Source of the DNA: Lates calcarifer
Taxonomy: Eukaryota > Chordata > Actinopteri > Centropomidae
Reading direction: 5' to 3'
Assembly: GCF_001640805.2 (NCBI RefSeq)
Contig: NC_066833.1
Location: forward strand, 6,433,169 to 6,497,168
Length of the DNA: 64,000 nt
Shown here: piece by piece, positions 1-12,428 of the stretch
Position numbering within the stretch: position 1 is the first letter of the stretch
Layout of the letters: every line of letters begins with the position of its first letter
Made by a program: the position numbers and the translations under genes
Notes under the pieces: generated by a model
What the model was told of the DNA's origin: nothing
Database searches by the model: none
Seen by the model: only the letters and a program-made list of their open reading frames with translations

Positions 1-257
1 GTGTGAGAAATGTGGAAATTTTCAGGATATGTAAGTTTTCAGCCCGGGTCTATGCTTTATACAGTAAGAGGAGGAATAAGTGTTGCTTTTGTTATTTCCA
101 CTTGTCCCTAACAATAGTTTTTTGAGTACCTGTACTTGTATTTTGGCATCAACTTTGACTTATTGACAGTTTATGTGATTTATGTGAACTCTTACTATAG
201 AAAAAAATGTCTGTGAGAGAGTCTGTTTACCATTTCTTTGTCATACTTTGTGTCTTA

Positions 258-1140
258 GATTCTAGAGGAAATGAAGCTTGTAAGCAGTGGATGCGGACAG
301 ACTAGTTGCTGTTAACCTTGTGTCAAAAACATCCTGACAAGGCTCCTAAAAGTGCCCTCAAGGATATGTGTTTGGCTGTGCTTGATGCCACTGAGACAGA
401 GGAGGAAAGAAGAGGTATGTTGTGCTTTAACAACTTTTCAATTTTATGTTAAGTTATGTATTTTAGTTTGCCATGCTTAATTGCATGTGTTATTTGAGAC
501 CCTCATCCTTTACAATTCTTCTGTATTTTTAAGGCAGATTGTCAATGCTGCAATACTGCTTCTACCCTCGGTCTTCAAAGAGGACCCACAGCGTTGTTTC
601 ATTGACAAGGTAAAGTGTTCAGCCCCACATTTTGTAATCATTGTGTTTTATTTTTAATTACAATTCCAGCTGTGTCTATTGCAAATAAGTAAAAGGGAGA
701 AATTGCAAAACATAGGCTTGGACCCATAAAATTCTTGCTATTTTATACTGTGCACCATTATATTTTTCATATTAAATGTCTCTAAGTGGGAAAATGTTAA
801 AATGTTTCTTTATCTGACAAAGCGGTGTAAGACCTTTTTTAAATCACATTTTACAGGATCCAGTGTACCCAACACCAACAATTGTTCTGAGTAACTGCAA
901 GAACGAAAACCATTGCAGAGCAGCGCCATCACCGTCAAGATGTATGACACAGAGATGCTCCTTGATGATGGCAGTTTGGATGTCTCCCTTGCCCTGGCCA
1001 TTGCCTTTTCACATTAGCACACCTTCCAAGTTGAGTATCCCAAAAACTTGAGAAAGACTGTTTCCTTTCTGGAAGCATTTGTTTTCAAAATGAAGGGTTC
1101 TGTTCCTATTGCTGTACAAAGGTTTTATAATAATTTTTAG
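258..1140 (+). pseudogene. Decayed copy of a teleost multigene family (SAMD3-like C-terminal region)
   Basis: Three exon-like blocks remain, about 258-414, 538-609 and 857-1140. Block 1 reads LVAVNLVSK then, after a one-base shift in an A-run near 325-329, APKSALKDMCLAVLDATE. Block 2 reads IVNAAILLLPSVFKEDPQ. Block 3 reads DPVYPTPTIVLSN, shifts frame near 911, continues AITVKMYDTEMLL and SLDVSLALAIAF, meets a stop TAG at 1015-1017, then reads VEYPKNLRKTVSFLEAFVFK to a natural-looking TAG at 1138-1140. From memory this matches a repeated uncharacterised teleost family often annotated as sterile alpha motif domain-containing 3-like. Donors follow blocks 1 and 2 and an acceptor precedes block 3, so this is a gene-duplicate remnant and not a retrocopy. 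The family name is the uncertain part. Confidence 0.6.
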
Positions 1141-1224
1141 TAATGTAGTGTGAATCTGTCCTAAATTTTCTGGTAAATTTTGGTTTAAGCTGGTGGGTTT
1201 CAAATTAACCGTTAACAGTTCTCT

Positions 1225-1556
1225 AAAAAACAATTAGTAGATATTCAAAGAACCTTTCATAAAAGGTTCCTGATGGAACCAGTAAAGGCTCTGCCAGGAA
1301 CATGGCTAAGAACCTGTATTGGTTTTGTAAAGCACCCAACTGAATTGGTTCTTCAGAGAAACCTTCAATAAAAAGTTGTTTGTGGAACCTTAAAAGGTTC
1401 TCCTTAAAAGGTTCCACGAACAACCTAATAAGGTTCTTTAAAAAACTTGCTTGAAGAACCATCAGGTAATAGGTTCCTTGTAGAACCAAAGAAGGTTCCC
1501 CTATGGCATCACTGCGAAGAACCACTTTTGGTTCTAACTTGAACCTTTATTTTTAA
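1225..1556. mobile_element. GGTTCT/AGAACC-rich dispersed repeat (MITE-like)
   Basis: About 330 bases packed with GGTTC and its complement GAACC in alternating orientation, such as AAAAGGTTCCTGATGGAACC and CTTAAAAGGTTCCACGAAC. The right end, GAACCTTTATTTTTAAGGGTG, resembles the terminus of a non-autonomous DNA transposon type common in teleosts. I could not find a matching inverted terminus on the left, so the copy may be truncated. No coding content. Confidence 0.5.
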
Positions 1557-4500
1557 GGGTGTAAAATACTCTACACAAAATGTCATCACCTTGAACTTGA
1601 ATAGAAGTGCATTAGATTGTAATCGTTAACCTACCTTTAATAGAGAGAGAGCATAAACGTGAGCTACCACTTGCTCAAATGCAGCTGAGTAAAACAATGC
1701 ATGTAATTTTCCCCAAACATCCCACACAACAATTCAGTCTCTGACTCTGAGCAAGTCTGCTCAGATCCACCCACTTATTACCCATATTAAAACACAGACC
1801 AAGATCCATGGCAGTACATTGCAAGCCTTCCAGACCTGATTAGACGTACTAGTATACTACACGTATTCTTTTACAATATAAAAAACTTATAATACTACAT
1901 AACGCATAGTCAGATTATATGATATATACACAGTTTCTGTCAGGTATCCATCTTGAGTGTTATACCCTTATCAATGCTATACTGTAGCATGTCTGTTCAT
2001 AAATCCTTCGGATCACTGGGAAAGGGTATTTTAACAGTGCTTTGCCAAATTTTGTAAAAAATTAAAATTATAAACTTTTCTAGAGACTTTTCTCTCAATT
2101 TATCTTTGACTGAAGATAAGGATATCCTTATCTTAAACTGAAGATAAGTATATATGTCAAGTCTGTCAGTAGAGTGCTAAGACAAACAAGCGTTTGCAAG
2201 CACACAGTAGCAGCAAATTATGAAACAGCAAGACAACAAGAGGAAAATTATCTAAACCACAGAATCTGCGCGCTCTCCATCTCACTACAGGAAGAGCCAC
2301 TGCTAAAAATACACAGATGGAAACAAAAGCTTCATAGATGGAGGTGCACTGGTGGTTTAGCCAGCAGCAGTGACGGCGAGGTTCTGCAGGTGCTGTGGTT
2401 TGACTTTTACACACCAGCATTTTTTTTTAACACCTTTTGGACTAGTATCCTCAAAGTTGTAATCCTTAGACAAAAACACACTGGCTTTTTATAACTAAAC
2501 CAAGAGGAGTGAGCATGAAGTTATAGAGACTAAAGGGCAAGTGACAGTTTTGGCAACTGTCATCCTTGCATCATCAATGCATGATCAGGATCCATATGGA
2601 GAAATAAAATTCCATTGACTTTGTTTGTTCCTGGGGCTTTTGCTGTGGGATTGCTATGTTATACACACTTATAATAGACTTAACAAACTGCAGAAGTACA
2701 TGGGGGCTGTAACAGTCCTGACATGTCATTTATGTCTCTCTACACATTATAAGGGATCTACAGTTTTAGGAGCTGTTAGGCAGCATAGTTTTCTCTGGAA
2801 CAAGCCCAGGCAGAAAAGAGCGTGGGAAGAGCTTAGCCAGTTCAGTAGGCGACATTCAGTAGAGTTCAGTAGAGTCATGGGAGTAAAATATGGGAGGTAA
2901 ATGAAACTGACCAAGAGGAGGAGGAGAGAAAAGTCTTGCTAGCGTTTTTCCTCTTAACTGGAGGCTTAGATTGTTGATAGTTGATAGTTGGCTGTGCAAT
3001 TGCTTGAGCAGTGGTTGTAGTGTTGTTTTCTCTCTCTCTCTGTCTCTCCTTTTCTTGATTTTTTAAAATTTTGGTTTCCAAGGGTTGTATGATATACAAC
3101 ACATGCTTTGTGTTTACTTTAATTCATTTAGTACAATACTTAAACCTTGTAAACACTTGTAGTTACAAGCAGCATGTTTTCTTTAATATTTCATTTATCT
3201 TTACTTCCCTCCCACATATTTCTGTTAACCTATAGTCTGCACTTAACAGCAGACATCAGTTATTGGAAATATAGCTTCCTAGTAGGAAACTGTTAAAAGA
3301 GAGGAGGAAAAGAGGTTGCCCTTTCCAAAACTAGTGTTGATACAGTGCCTTTTTATATCCATGTCTGCTTTTAACCCTGAGGTTCCAAACACTGACATGA
3401 AGATTGAAAATCTATCCATCTATCATTGTTTCTATCATTGTAAGATCCATGAACGTGGGTCCTGGAGCCTATTCCACTTCCACACACACAAAAACAGAGA
3501 CCACAATTAAACTGCATTCAAAAACTTCTTTTCAATTTCAGTCGGGATATTTCCAACTTTGAAGTGGTGCTGCGTGTAAGGCAACCTGTGGAGTTTTTGA
3601 CCTCCTATTATTGCAGCTGGCAGTTTTTTTTAACAAGTTGGTCCTGGGACCCATTGTGTTTGTCTCGTGCACACGCACAAGGATGTAAGGTATGCACATG
3701 CACTTGCACGTGGGTGATGCAATACACATTCCTCTCACACTATTCCATTTCACTTATAGGTGGCAGTAGTACAAATGATAGCAGCAATATGTCAACAAAG
3801 GTGGTGAAGGAGAAGACTGCTTGCTAGTAAACATGAATGTAAACAATGGAGGTGTCAAATTTTTAAGACAAATCATATTTGCCAGTGTTTTGTGTTGAAC
3901 AAAATGCAGTCTTTATGTTTGTTAAATCCATAATGTACACAGTATGTATTTTGGTGAATAACACTGGTCACTTAAACTAACACCACTGTTTTAAAGGTTC
4001 TGTGTTGTTCCTAATCACGCACTTATGTTTCAGGAGGGCCATTTTGAGTACTATCAGACACCGAAACACTGCACAGTTGTAATACTACAAGACAATTGGT
4101 TGGTGAATGGTAGAATTACGGTATTCATATGTACCAGAACTGAGGGACAAAACAGGATTTTCTCAGGAGCAAACTTTGCTGACTACAACATAAACTTATG
4201 GGATTGTTACATTGTCCAGGAGAGTCTAGGTTCTCTGTTAAATAACACTGAGCATATCATTTAAATAGAAATTTAAAATAAGGAATGGGGAATGGGGAAA
4301 AACACAATAATCTGTTTGGTCTGGACACAGTTATTTTGAGCCACCATGTCAGTTTTGGAGGAGACTTTTGCTGGATAGAAGCAGAAAGCTTCCGGTTTCT
4401 GATAACAGCATGGTGGAAGGAGTGAAAGGACGATGGAAATATTAACGATGTGTTTATCCTCTGCTGGAAGGGGGGGATAGGGAGAAACATTGCTGGGAAA

Positions 4501-4750
4501 TGTGGAAAAGTCTTATTAATGTTATTATAAGCAATAACTGCTCTAGAAATTTTAGATAGAGACAGCTAGTCATGCCCAGCATAATCTTTTCTGTTTGGTA
4601 GATATGCACTTTTAATTTGTTTTAATGAACACATTAATTAAGAAAGTGATATGTTGTAAACTGAGATCTAAAGCAGTGTTGCTGCTTTTATGGCAGAAAC
4701 CACACAGAAACCGTTGGGAAATGGGCCTTACTAACTGAACAAATTTGTGC
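1557..4750. other. Intergenic DNA, no gene recognised
   Basis: No open frame here resembles a known protein and no exon chain can be built. The longest open stretches (2166-2494, 2625-2900, 4025-4264) are short and have no family motif. The only structured site noted is the 22-base palindrome at 2113-2134. Confidence 0.6.
2113..2134. repeat. Perfect 22-base palindrome containing GATA motifs
   Basis: AAGATAAGG followed by its exact complement, centred on GATATC. A third GAAGATAAG copy follows at about 2140. It could be a paired GATA-factor site or a chance hairpin; no gene nearby helps to decide. Confidence 0.45.
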
Positions 4751-7700
4751 AATGTTTGATTTCACTACAGCAACAGAAAGGAACAAGTGTCCATTTGCTT
4801 CTGTTTACATTAAGTTCAGAGTTAGCTCAGTGTGATGGCCTACAGATCTGCTCAGTCGTGCGAACTTTGTCCATCTGTTTATGGGACAGCAGTTGCAACA
4901 CAGACTGAAGAGTGATAACAGGTCCAAGGTTGTGACAACAAGAACATCTACAGAACAAATAACTGCTTGATAAACAACATGAAGTTAATGTTATGACATT
5001 ACATGTTATGATGTCAATCTTAGGAATACAGTATATGAATAGAGTGATTCTTTTACTGTCACTGTAGATAGACATCTATCTGATGGAATATCTTAGTCTG
5101 AGTATGAAAAGTATATACTCAGCAAATCCTCATAATTTTGAGGTCAAACTTGGTAACAAGAAAAAAAAAACAAAATGTGGAGGTTGAGTGCAACTACAGA
5201 ATTAATTTGGTTTGAATAGTGGTTGAATGCAGCCCACAGAGCTGCTGTCCTGGTATGAGTCATCATAAACATACAATTCCAATCAATTCACTGACAAAAC
5301 AAATGTGACTTCCAACCACTGGTGGAGGTACAGACCAAACTGAATGTGCAAGAGTTTTGTGTAATGCTTTCAACCTTCTTTGGCCCCATCTGAATTAAAA
5401 CTCAAGTGAATTTAGTTTTCAGGACTGATTTTAACTAAACAAAGTTGGGGCCAATCTCTCAGAGGTACTTTACCCTCTTTCCACAATCTAGCAAGGACTT
5501 ACTTAAGCTGCTTTATTTGGAAACATGACCTGATGTCAGCTATGTGAGTCTAATATTCTCATGTTCTTGGAGTGAAAAAGAATCGCTAAGCAAAGCAAAA
5601 ATCATGTTTTTTTGAAGGGGAAGAGGATGTGATCCCAAGTTATGATGGAGAATTGAAACCCAGGCTGTTAAGGCAATACTATAGCTGAGCCACAAGAGAT
5701 AATTTGAGGATGCTGGCACATTAAATTCTGCTGGGCTCTGAGTGAGAGAAGTTACAGGTAGTGGAAGCAGCATACCTCTAGAAGCCAACAGCTCATGTGC
5801 AGAAATCAAAATTTACAAATTGCTCAGGAAGCAAACGCTAAATTTAACAAAAGGGATGATAACTCAAAGAAAAAAATTACAATGCTAGCTTCTTCTGTCT
5901 GTGACATAGTGCCATGGTACTAGTGTTACACACTTTATGCAAGCATTGTACACCTTTCATGGAAAATCATACATGTTCAACCCAAGTTACATAGAGCCAT
6001 GACAGATGTTGGGAGTGGGAATGAAAGACTCGCCATTCTCCCTACTACAAGTCAGTGCAACATCAAAAATGATTTTAAAACCATTGCATAATGTTGCTTT
6101 AATGCATGTCCTCAATACAATCTGCAATACATGCAACAACTTGTATAGATGACTGGCTCACCCTGTTTTAGAGCAGTCACACTACAAGTCAGTACCAGTA
6201 AAGGCTCATTCATCTCAGAGCACATAGCTCAATATTTGCAAGTAAGGATTTGTTCTGAAGAAACGATTTGACTTCATGTTGATCTATATGTATCTGTGAT
6301 TTTGTATCACAGAGTAATGTTGATACATCTTAACTGTTAAACATCAGGACAGCACTGTTTTCTTTGCCAAAAGAAAATATGCCACCGATTACAGGAACAC
6401 TCTTCATCTGATCATCATGTGTATTTTTAACCATCTCTGGGAAAATATCTCTGAAATTAAAGATGCAGTATTAGCAGGCACCAGAAATTTGGAGATACAG
6501 CAGCAAATACAGTACTATTCTGATAGACTGATTAGGGACAAAACAGCATGGGAATGTTCCAATATAAATGATAAATTTTAGCCCTTAAGTAGGGAACCAG
6601 GGAAGATAAGTTTCAGTGATCTTTGAATTAGGTTTGATGGAGAGTAAGCTAAACTTGGCTAGGGACTGGAGGTTGTCAAATTTGACTTATTTAGCACTAA
6701 GTGAAAAGAGTGGGAGTTACCCCATAGCAGGGCATGAAAATATGGCCAAAATTGGCCATATTTCACACTGCATACAGTTTCTGTTTTTAATGTGAAGTAA
6801 AAATAATGAACATTTTTACACAGTATTGAATGGATGTTTTACTTTTTGGTTTTGTGGTTAGATGCTCTGTGAGACAGCGGGCAGATTTATTCTAAGCTTT
6901 TTCCACAGTGGCTCTAAAAGCACGCAAAATTAAATTGAGTTTGGACATATTGGGTGCAGCAGTATGCATTAACAACATACGGTACAGTAGGCTGCATTTC
7001 CAATTCAAAAGGCTGTATAAATTAGCAGCAATAGTATAAAGTTGTGAAAGACTAAAAAAATCACAAAGCCTTTTGACATAAAACAATTTAAACTATTTTA
7101 ACAAACTGTAAAACTGTGAAATGATGTAAAAGAACATAGAATGACTAACTCTCTTTAGTTTCAGTTCTGTGCTGTGTTGGTGTAAAATGTGGTCACTTAC
7201 TTATAGGTGAATGGGGTGTCTTCCTTGTTCTAGATATGAGACTCAGTTATGCATGAGGTGAAATATATAACAATACAGTGTTCAGATACTATTGTAAAGA
7301 AATCACCTTCACAGCTTTGACGGTGAAAATACAGGCAGAAAGAAAACTGCAAAACTGGTTTATCCAAATATTTGATGTAACTTGCTGGAATCTCAGTGGC
7401 ACAGACCACTGTGCCACCACTGTATAAAATGCACCTTAATGAACACTTTTCAGTTAAATTTCATTAAGTTTCTTGATTTTGTACAATGTTGTATACACAC
7501 ATTAAAAATAGATCATTATTAGCTACAACAGGTGCCTTTGATAAAATGTAAAAGAAAGTGCATCTTCTCTGTAGTTAGAATTGCCACACTTCTCTGAAAT
7601 AGTAATCACGCAGCCCTTAATGATGTGTTCCTTGAAGCTTGAGTAGCTCTTATATTTCTAGCAAGGTAAATAGATAGAACAGATGGTTTTATTTGCCTTC

Positions 7701-7795
7701 AGGGGCAGAGTTAATATAACAAAAGTAAGAAATCACAAAGAAAACAAAAGTTGTGTCCTCAGATAAGAAAACATGAGAAGAATATATTGACTCAC

Positions 7796-7866
7796 CTCAG
7801 TGAAAGCAAAACACAGGCACCGGACAGACAGAGGAAGGATGAATGAGTTTACACAGCACAACAGAG
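7796..7866 (-). other. Conserved 71-base exon-like block (copy A), putative non-coding first exon
   Basis: On the minus strand a CCTCTGCAG acceptor-like sequence precedes, and a GTGAGTCA donor follows, a 71-base block starting CTCTGTTG. The same structure and exact length recur in copy B at 15659-15729. It carries stops in most frames. Its position downstream of an il1r-type last exon suggests a 5' UTR exon of the next tandem receptor copy. No complete downstream gene was found for copy A. Confidence 0.35.
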
Positions 7867-8634
7867 CTGCAGAGGAAAGCTCACCTCTGACCCTTGCGTG
7901 CAGAGTGGAGACTCAACTATACAGCTCAACCAGTGACTCAATAGCTCAGTCTCACCTCCATGGGATGAAAGCATAAACAACACAGACAAAGAGGAGGAGG
8001 AGTGTGTTTGGATTGCACCTCTTATCTCTCTGATCGTCTTCCTTTGCATATCAACACAGTGTTAAACCATCAACAACACCGCAAACCCTAACCAATCCTA
8101 CCGTAAACTTATCAAACTTTGAACTCAGCATAGAATAACTTACCTTAACCTTATTGACAATATTGTGCCTAGACCATAACCTAAATATTTTGGTCTAAAC
8201 ACAAAGTTTAGACTTAAATTTTAACAGTTGATCAAACAGTTTGTCACTGCAGTTTCATTTACATAGAGAACATAATCACGTTTATATAAATATAAATAAT
8301 TTGTACTTTTCATATGCTATCTCAACAGCCACAAAAATATGTTGAGTATGTTCTGAGATTTTGAGCTACAAAGATTTCAACACCCAATGAGTTATGCAAA
8401 AATTGAGCCATAGTTAGTATGTATGAAAGTAGTATGAAAAACTAAATAAAGAATTAAAAATCATTATTTTTCTCATTAATTTGTTGAGAAATGTTGACAA
8501 TCTCTAAATAACTAAAGGAACTAAAAGACTAGAATAGAGTATTAAATCTACCAGGGAAAATCTTTGATTCCCATCATTTAAAATTTTAAGCTGACCTAAG
8601 CAATTAAGCCAAAAACCAATATAAAAACAAAGAA

Positions 8635-8697
8635 GCCACACTTGGTGAGACGCCACACTTGGTGAGACGCCACACTTGGTGAGACGCCACACTTGGG
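8635..8697. repeat. Short minisatellite, 17-base unit, three full copies
   Basis: The unit CTTGGTGAGACGCCACA is repeated exactly at 8641-8657, 8658-8674 and 8675-8691, with partial units either side. Each contains a GGTGAG donor-like string, but no exon context supports splicing. Confidence 0.85.
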
Positions 8698-11125
8698 CAT
8701 TCCCATTCTCAAAGAGACAGGCAATCTTTAAACTATGAGTCAGTTGCCATCAACCACAGTCTCTAAGTAAATGTCTCTTTTATAAAACAAGATGCACTGT
8801 GGAAAACGTGAACTACAACATCACAACCACAATTTGGCAGTTAGAGCACACATCACACCTTGCTAGCAATTGCCCACTCATAATAAAACGTTTTCAACCA
8901 CAAGTTGTTTTTTTCTTGTTGTTTTTTCCCCCTAAAGACCAGGGGAACTTCTTTGTGGTTTGCCTTTGTTGCAGGGGTGATTATGCCAGTAATTTCTAGA
9001 AAAAATATCAATGTGTTTAATGAGGATTCAGGAGTGCAGTTTGTGGTTATTTGCCAAATTATGTCTTTTGACTGCATAGATAGTTGATGAGTGGTACTAT
9101 ATGTGCTTTTGAAAGTTGATACTGATGCTTCCATCCCAAGTTTAGTTGTTTAAATTCAACCATTTCTGCCAGTCTGACAATTTTTTTCAACCAATCAACA
9201 ACCTGCTAAATTGACTTGAAATGATAGTTTGGTTTATCAATGTCCCAGAGCGCAAGCTGACATGCAGATACCACATGCTTTTCATGGTGGAAATACTAGT
9301 TTTAGTGTCCAATGATAGTAACCATACTTGTTCAAACCTTGCTGAAATGTTGTGCTTTTAAGGAGCTGATGAACAAAATGTTACTGAAAAATCATGGGGG
9401 TTAACAGGTTGATCAGGTATAAACAGTCCTGCTCCCAAACCTGAGTAATAGTAATTAAATGAATGTTTAAGAGGAGGTAGCTGTGTTATTGTCAAATTGT
9501 TCAAATCATATGAATTTGAAAAGTTACTATAAAGTTATGTTATTCTATCATTTAAGTGTCTGGAATCCTGATAAATACTGTGTCAAGTTGAGATAGGGGT
9601 GCAGAAGAAGAGGGAAAACAACCTGCTAAAGCAGCTCTGGTGCTTGTTGATGAGGGGGACCAGTGTTATACAGAATATTCAAATTATCCCAGCCCTTTGT
9701 TAATATTGCTCAAAACAGAGAACTCACCAGCCTGGTGTTACTATAGTCCGTTCATAAAGGCAGCAGCCTCCTCAGGTCACTTGAAAATCCTGTAAAAACA
9801 TCTTTTTTTTAAAAGCTTAATTCTAAGCTAAGACTCCCTGCTTTGACTTCCTCTTCTGTGGAGACTTCAGCACATGTTGCAATTTCCTTTTCAGGGATCT
9901 TTTGAAAGCCAGCCGATGTCCCAATCTGTTGTGTAATAACTGGGAGGAGAGCAGCTTGGATCCTGCTGTTCTCATGACTCACACTATATACAGATCTCTC
10001 ACACAGCACTTACAGCACTTGTTTTTAATGTATATGGCTGTACTGTTGTTAACATTGTTCTCTGTGTCCTACCCTGTTATGTCAGATTAATCCATTCCCG
10101 CATTAGTTTATTCCAGATTGCAGTGTGTACCTAGCTCTCATACTTCTGGATTTTGTTAATGTGTCACTGGAGCCTCCATTCAAAACAGTGTCTTGTTGAG
10201 ACCTCTTGTGGCTGCTTAGAGAAGCTACTTGAGATGAAAATACCTGCAAATGAACTGAGAAACCAATCCTCAACCAGTAATCCCAGCATCACATAACTGA
10301 AATATTATTTACACCTACAAGTTAGACTTGTGAAATCAATACCAATGTAAATTGTCACTCTTTTAACCATAAAACCTTTTTTGTAATAAGTTTATTTTTT
10401 GTAATAATCTTTAATAATCTTTACTGTGCTTCATTAACTGCGTCTGATTTTTTACTAATAGCTTTACTGTAATATTGTGTATGCTGTGGAGTAAGATAGA
10501 AAAGTTCAATATCATTAATGTATATGACATGTTTTGGTTTCTGTAAAGGTTGTTATGGTGGCTCACAGGTTGGGTGAGGGCCTGTCTGTGTTGAATTTAC
10601 ATGTTCTCTCCATGTCTGTGTGGGATTTCTCTGTTTCCTCTCATAGTCCAAAGACAGGTAAAATAGAAACTCCAAATTACACGTTGGTGTGAATGTGAGT
10701 GTGAATGTTGGATGGATGTGTCTAGAGTGACCCTATTGCATTGTACTGATGCGTCTCACCCATCAGTGTTTCAGTGGTTTTCAGTGGAACAGTAACAGTC
10801 TTGTTCATCGTTCCAATGCTTTGTTAATGATCATAAGGTTGAAATATGGTACTTTAAAATGCAAGAACTACACAAAATTCTGAGTTTAGAATAATCATTC
10901 AAACAGCTAAACTATTTAAATTTTAAATAAGTTTAATTAAAAAAAAATTAATAGAGCAATAATGTATTACTTATTTTATAGGATTCTAACATTAGAAAAT
11001 ATATACTGAGTCAAACATACACATTAAAAAACTTTCTTTTAGTATAGTCATGCAAATGTGCAGACATGCTGATTTGTAAATGGACTGAACATGTTTCTAC
11101 TTTACAAGATACTTCAGTGAGAACA

Positions 11126-11131
11126 TTTATT
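11126..11131 (-). terminator. Poly(A) signal AATAAA of the decayed il1r-type copy
   Basis: TTTATT on the plus strand reads AATAAA on the minus strand, in a block (AGAACATTTATTACATTC) also found downstream of the intact il1r2 stop at 17135-17140. Its conservation in both copies supports it as the ancestral il1r2 polyadenylation signal. Confidence 0.4.
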
Positions 11132-11582
11132 ACATTCATACAGTTTGCGTTATACTTGGGCATTTTTTATGTTTTGCCACCCCAAACTATAACCTCTGAT
11201 AAATATATAGTAAAATAATACTTTTCTGGAAGTGTCAATGAAAAGTGAACACTATAAATATAAATGTCATGGCTGAGCTGTTGCATTAAAAAAACTTCTG
11301 CAATTGCTGCAACAGCATTAATAAACCAAATGCTTGTGAATGCCACATGAGCACATACTTGATCACTCAAAAGTGCTTTTAAATAATCCTTCATTCTCAG
11401 TTGAGGGTGAAGAAATTAAGGACAGTGGGTAACAGCATGACACTGTAATTGAAAGCAGCTACTGATTTAAAAACACTGAAACCATTTAAAAGGAGAGCTG
11501 ATCACGAACACAATGTGGTGGTGCCACTGCATAATGTCACATGCTTGCAATGGATTAAAGACCAATTTGATGTAACAGCAAG

Positions 11583-11640
11583 CTAGAAGATGCTGTTTTG
11601 TCGAGCCAGAATGTAATCCATTTACTTTTACCTCTTAGGT
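11583..11640 (-). pseudogene. il1r-type pseudogene, last-exon remnant
   Basis: Nearly identical to the end of il1r2 exon 10: both encode MDYILARQNS(T/I)F then TAG. In this copy CCTAAGAGG is followed by TAA AAG TAA, so two stops sit just before the shared ending. Similarity to the transmembrane part is lost beyond about 11641. Confidence 0.85.
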
Positions 11641-11879
11641 GAGTTTTTCTATGTTTATATATTGTACATCATATCTAGTGTAGCACTTTGATGACTTAAC
11701 AATCATCAAAGAACATCCAAAACAAAAAGTGAATGAACAAGTAATGTTTACTGCACTCTTCTTAATGGTTGCTATGATTTCTGCAAATCAGATGTCACTC
11801 CTCATTCTTTCATCTAAGTTTCAAAGTTTTGACTCCCTGAACTGCCACTTTTTACCTACTGGCAGCAAAGTAAAATATC

Positions 11880-11945
11880 CCTTAGGATTGCCACAGGAAC
11901 GGTCGCTCCAACCATCCACCTTTATTAGGAACATCCTGGATCTTC
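11880..11945 (-). mobile_element. Tail fragment of a widespread teleost repeat
   Basis: On the minus strand CCAGGATGTTCCTAATAAAG resembles the very common teleost repeat ending in TGTTCCTAATAAAGTGG. Only the end is recognisable. It lies where the pseudogene's missing Ig3 exons would be expected, so insertion or rearrangement may have removed them. Confidence 0.35.
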
Positions 11946-12029
11946 AAACTGGTGAGAATAGATAGATGAGGAAGTATAAACTTTGGTTATTTCACACTTG
12001 TACTTAAAAGGAAAGGTAGAAATACTGAC

Positions 12030-12129
12030 CTTATCTGTGACGTGTAGACAAGGGCAGAGGGTTGGGTTGTGGAAATAATTTCCACCTCTTGGGAGCCAGC
12101 TGAGGCCTTTGCTGTGATGTTTGTGCTGT
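12030..12129 (-). pseudogene. il1r-type pseudogene, Ser/Thr-rich linker exon
   Basis: Bounded by a TTGCAG acceptor and a GTCAGT donor, 100 bases, open, reading DSTNITAKASAG and EVEIISTTQPSALVY. It joins the preceding Ig2 exon in phase (G|AC). By position it matches exon 6 of il1r2, which is also a short Ser/Thr-rich linker. That shows the linker predates the duplication. Confidence 0.6.
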
Positions 12130-12256
12130 CTGCAAGTGTTTGCTTGTAGTGTTGTTGATTTAGAAAAGTCAAGTGTATTCTACTGTAGGAATCACAGTAA
12201 TGTTGTGGACATGGGGTTCCTCTGTGGCACTGTCAGGCACTTGTCTCTGTTCTCAC

Positions 12257-12428
12257 CTCTGATCCTTGCATCAATTGTCTCTGACACAGATCCTGTGATA
12301 CCACCAAGGGTGAAGGTCAGAGTACAGGTGTAAGAGCTGTTGCTTTGCGGTTCTATCCTGTGAATTATCAGTGTGGTTGTATCCTTGTAGCTATATATTC
12401 CTGTCCCATCCACTATGTGTTCACAACA
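12257..12428 (-). pseudogene. il1r-type pseudogene, second half of Ig2
   Basis: Acceptor CATCTAG, donor GTGAGA, 172 bases, open throughout. It ends TLIIHRIEPQSNSSYTC then TLTFTLGG and ETIDARIRG. The Y-x-C and the spacing to the domain end match IL-1 receptor Ig2. The intact counterpart is il1r2 exon 5 (20359-20524). This exon alone shows no disabling change. Confidence 0.75.

Larger units (their letters stand above)
4751..11640. repeat. Segmental duplication, copy A (diverged)
   Basis: Blocks align in the same order and orientation with copy B (14.95-17.85 kb): 4790-4995 with 14980-15130, 6690-6850 with 15180-15305, 7364-7660 with 15318-15650, 7790-7870 with 15652-15733, 9265-9450 with 15755-15945, 9710-9790 with 15960-16040, 10318-10690 with 16040-16390, and 10950-11640 with 16520-17850. 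Identical 15-30 base runs in most blocks (for example ATGATGTGTTCCTTGAAGCT in both) exclude chance. Copy A is over twice as long because it holds unmatched stretches at about 5.0-6.7 and 7.9-9.25 kb, in which I recognise no gene. It ends with the remnant of an il1r2-type last exon at 11583-11640. Confidence 0.85.
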
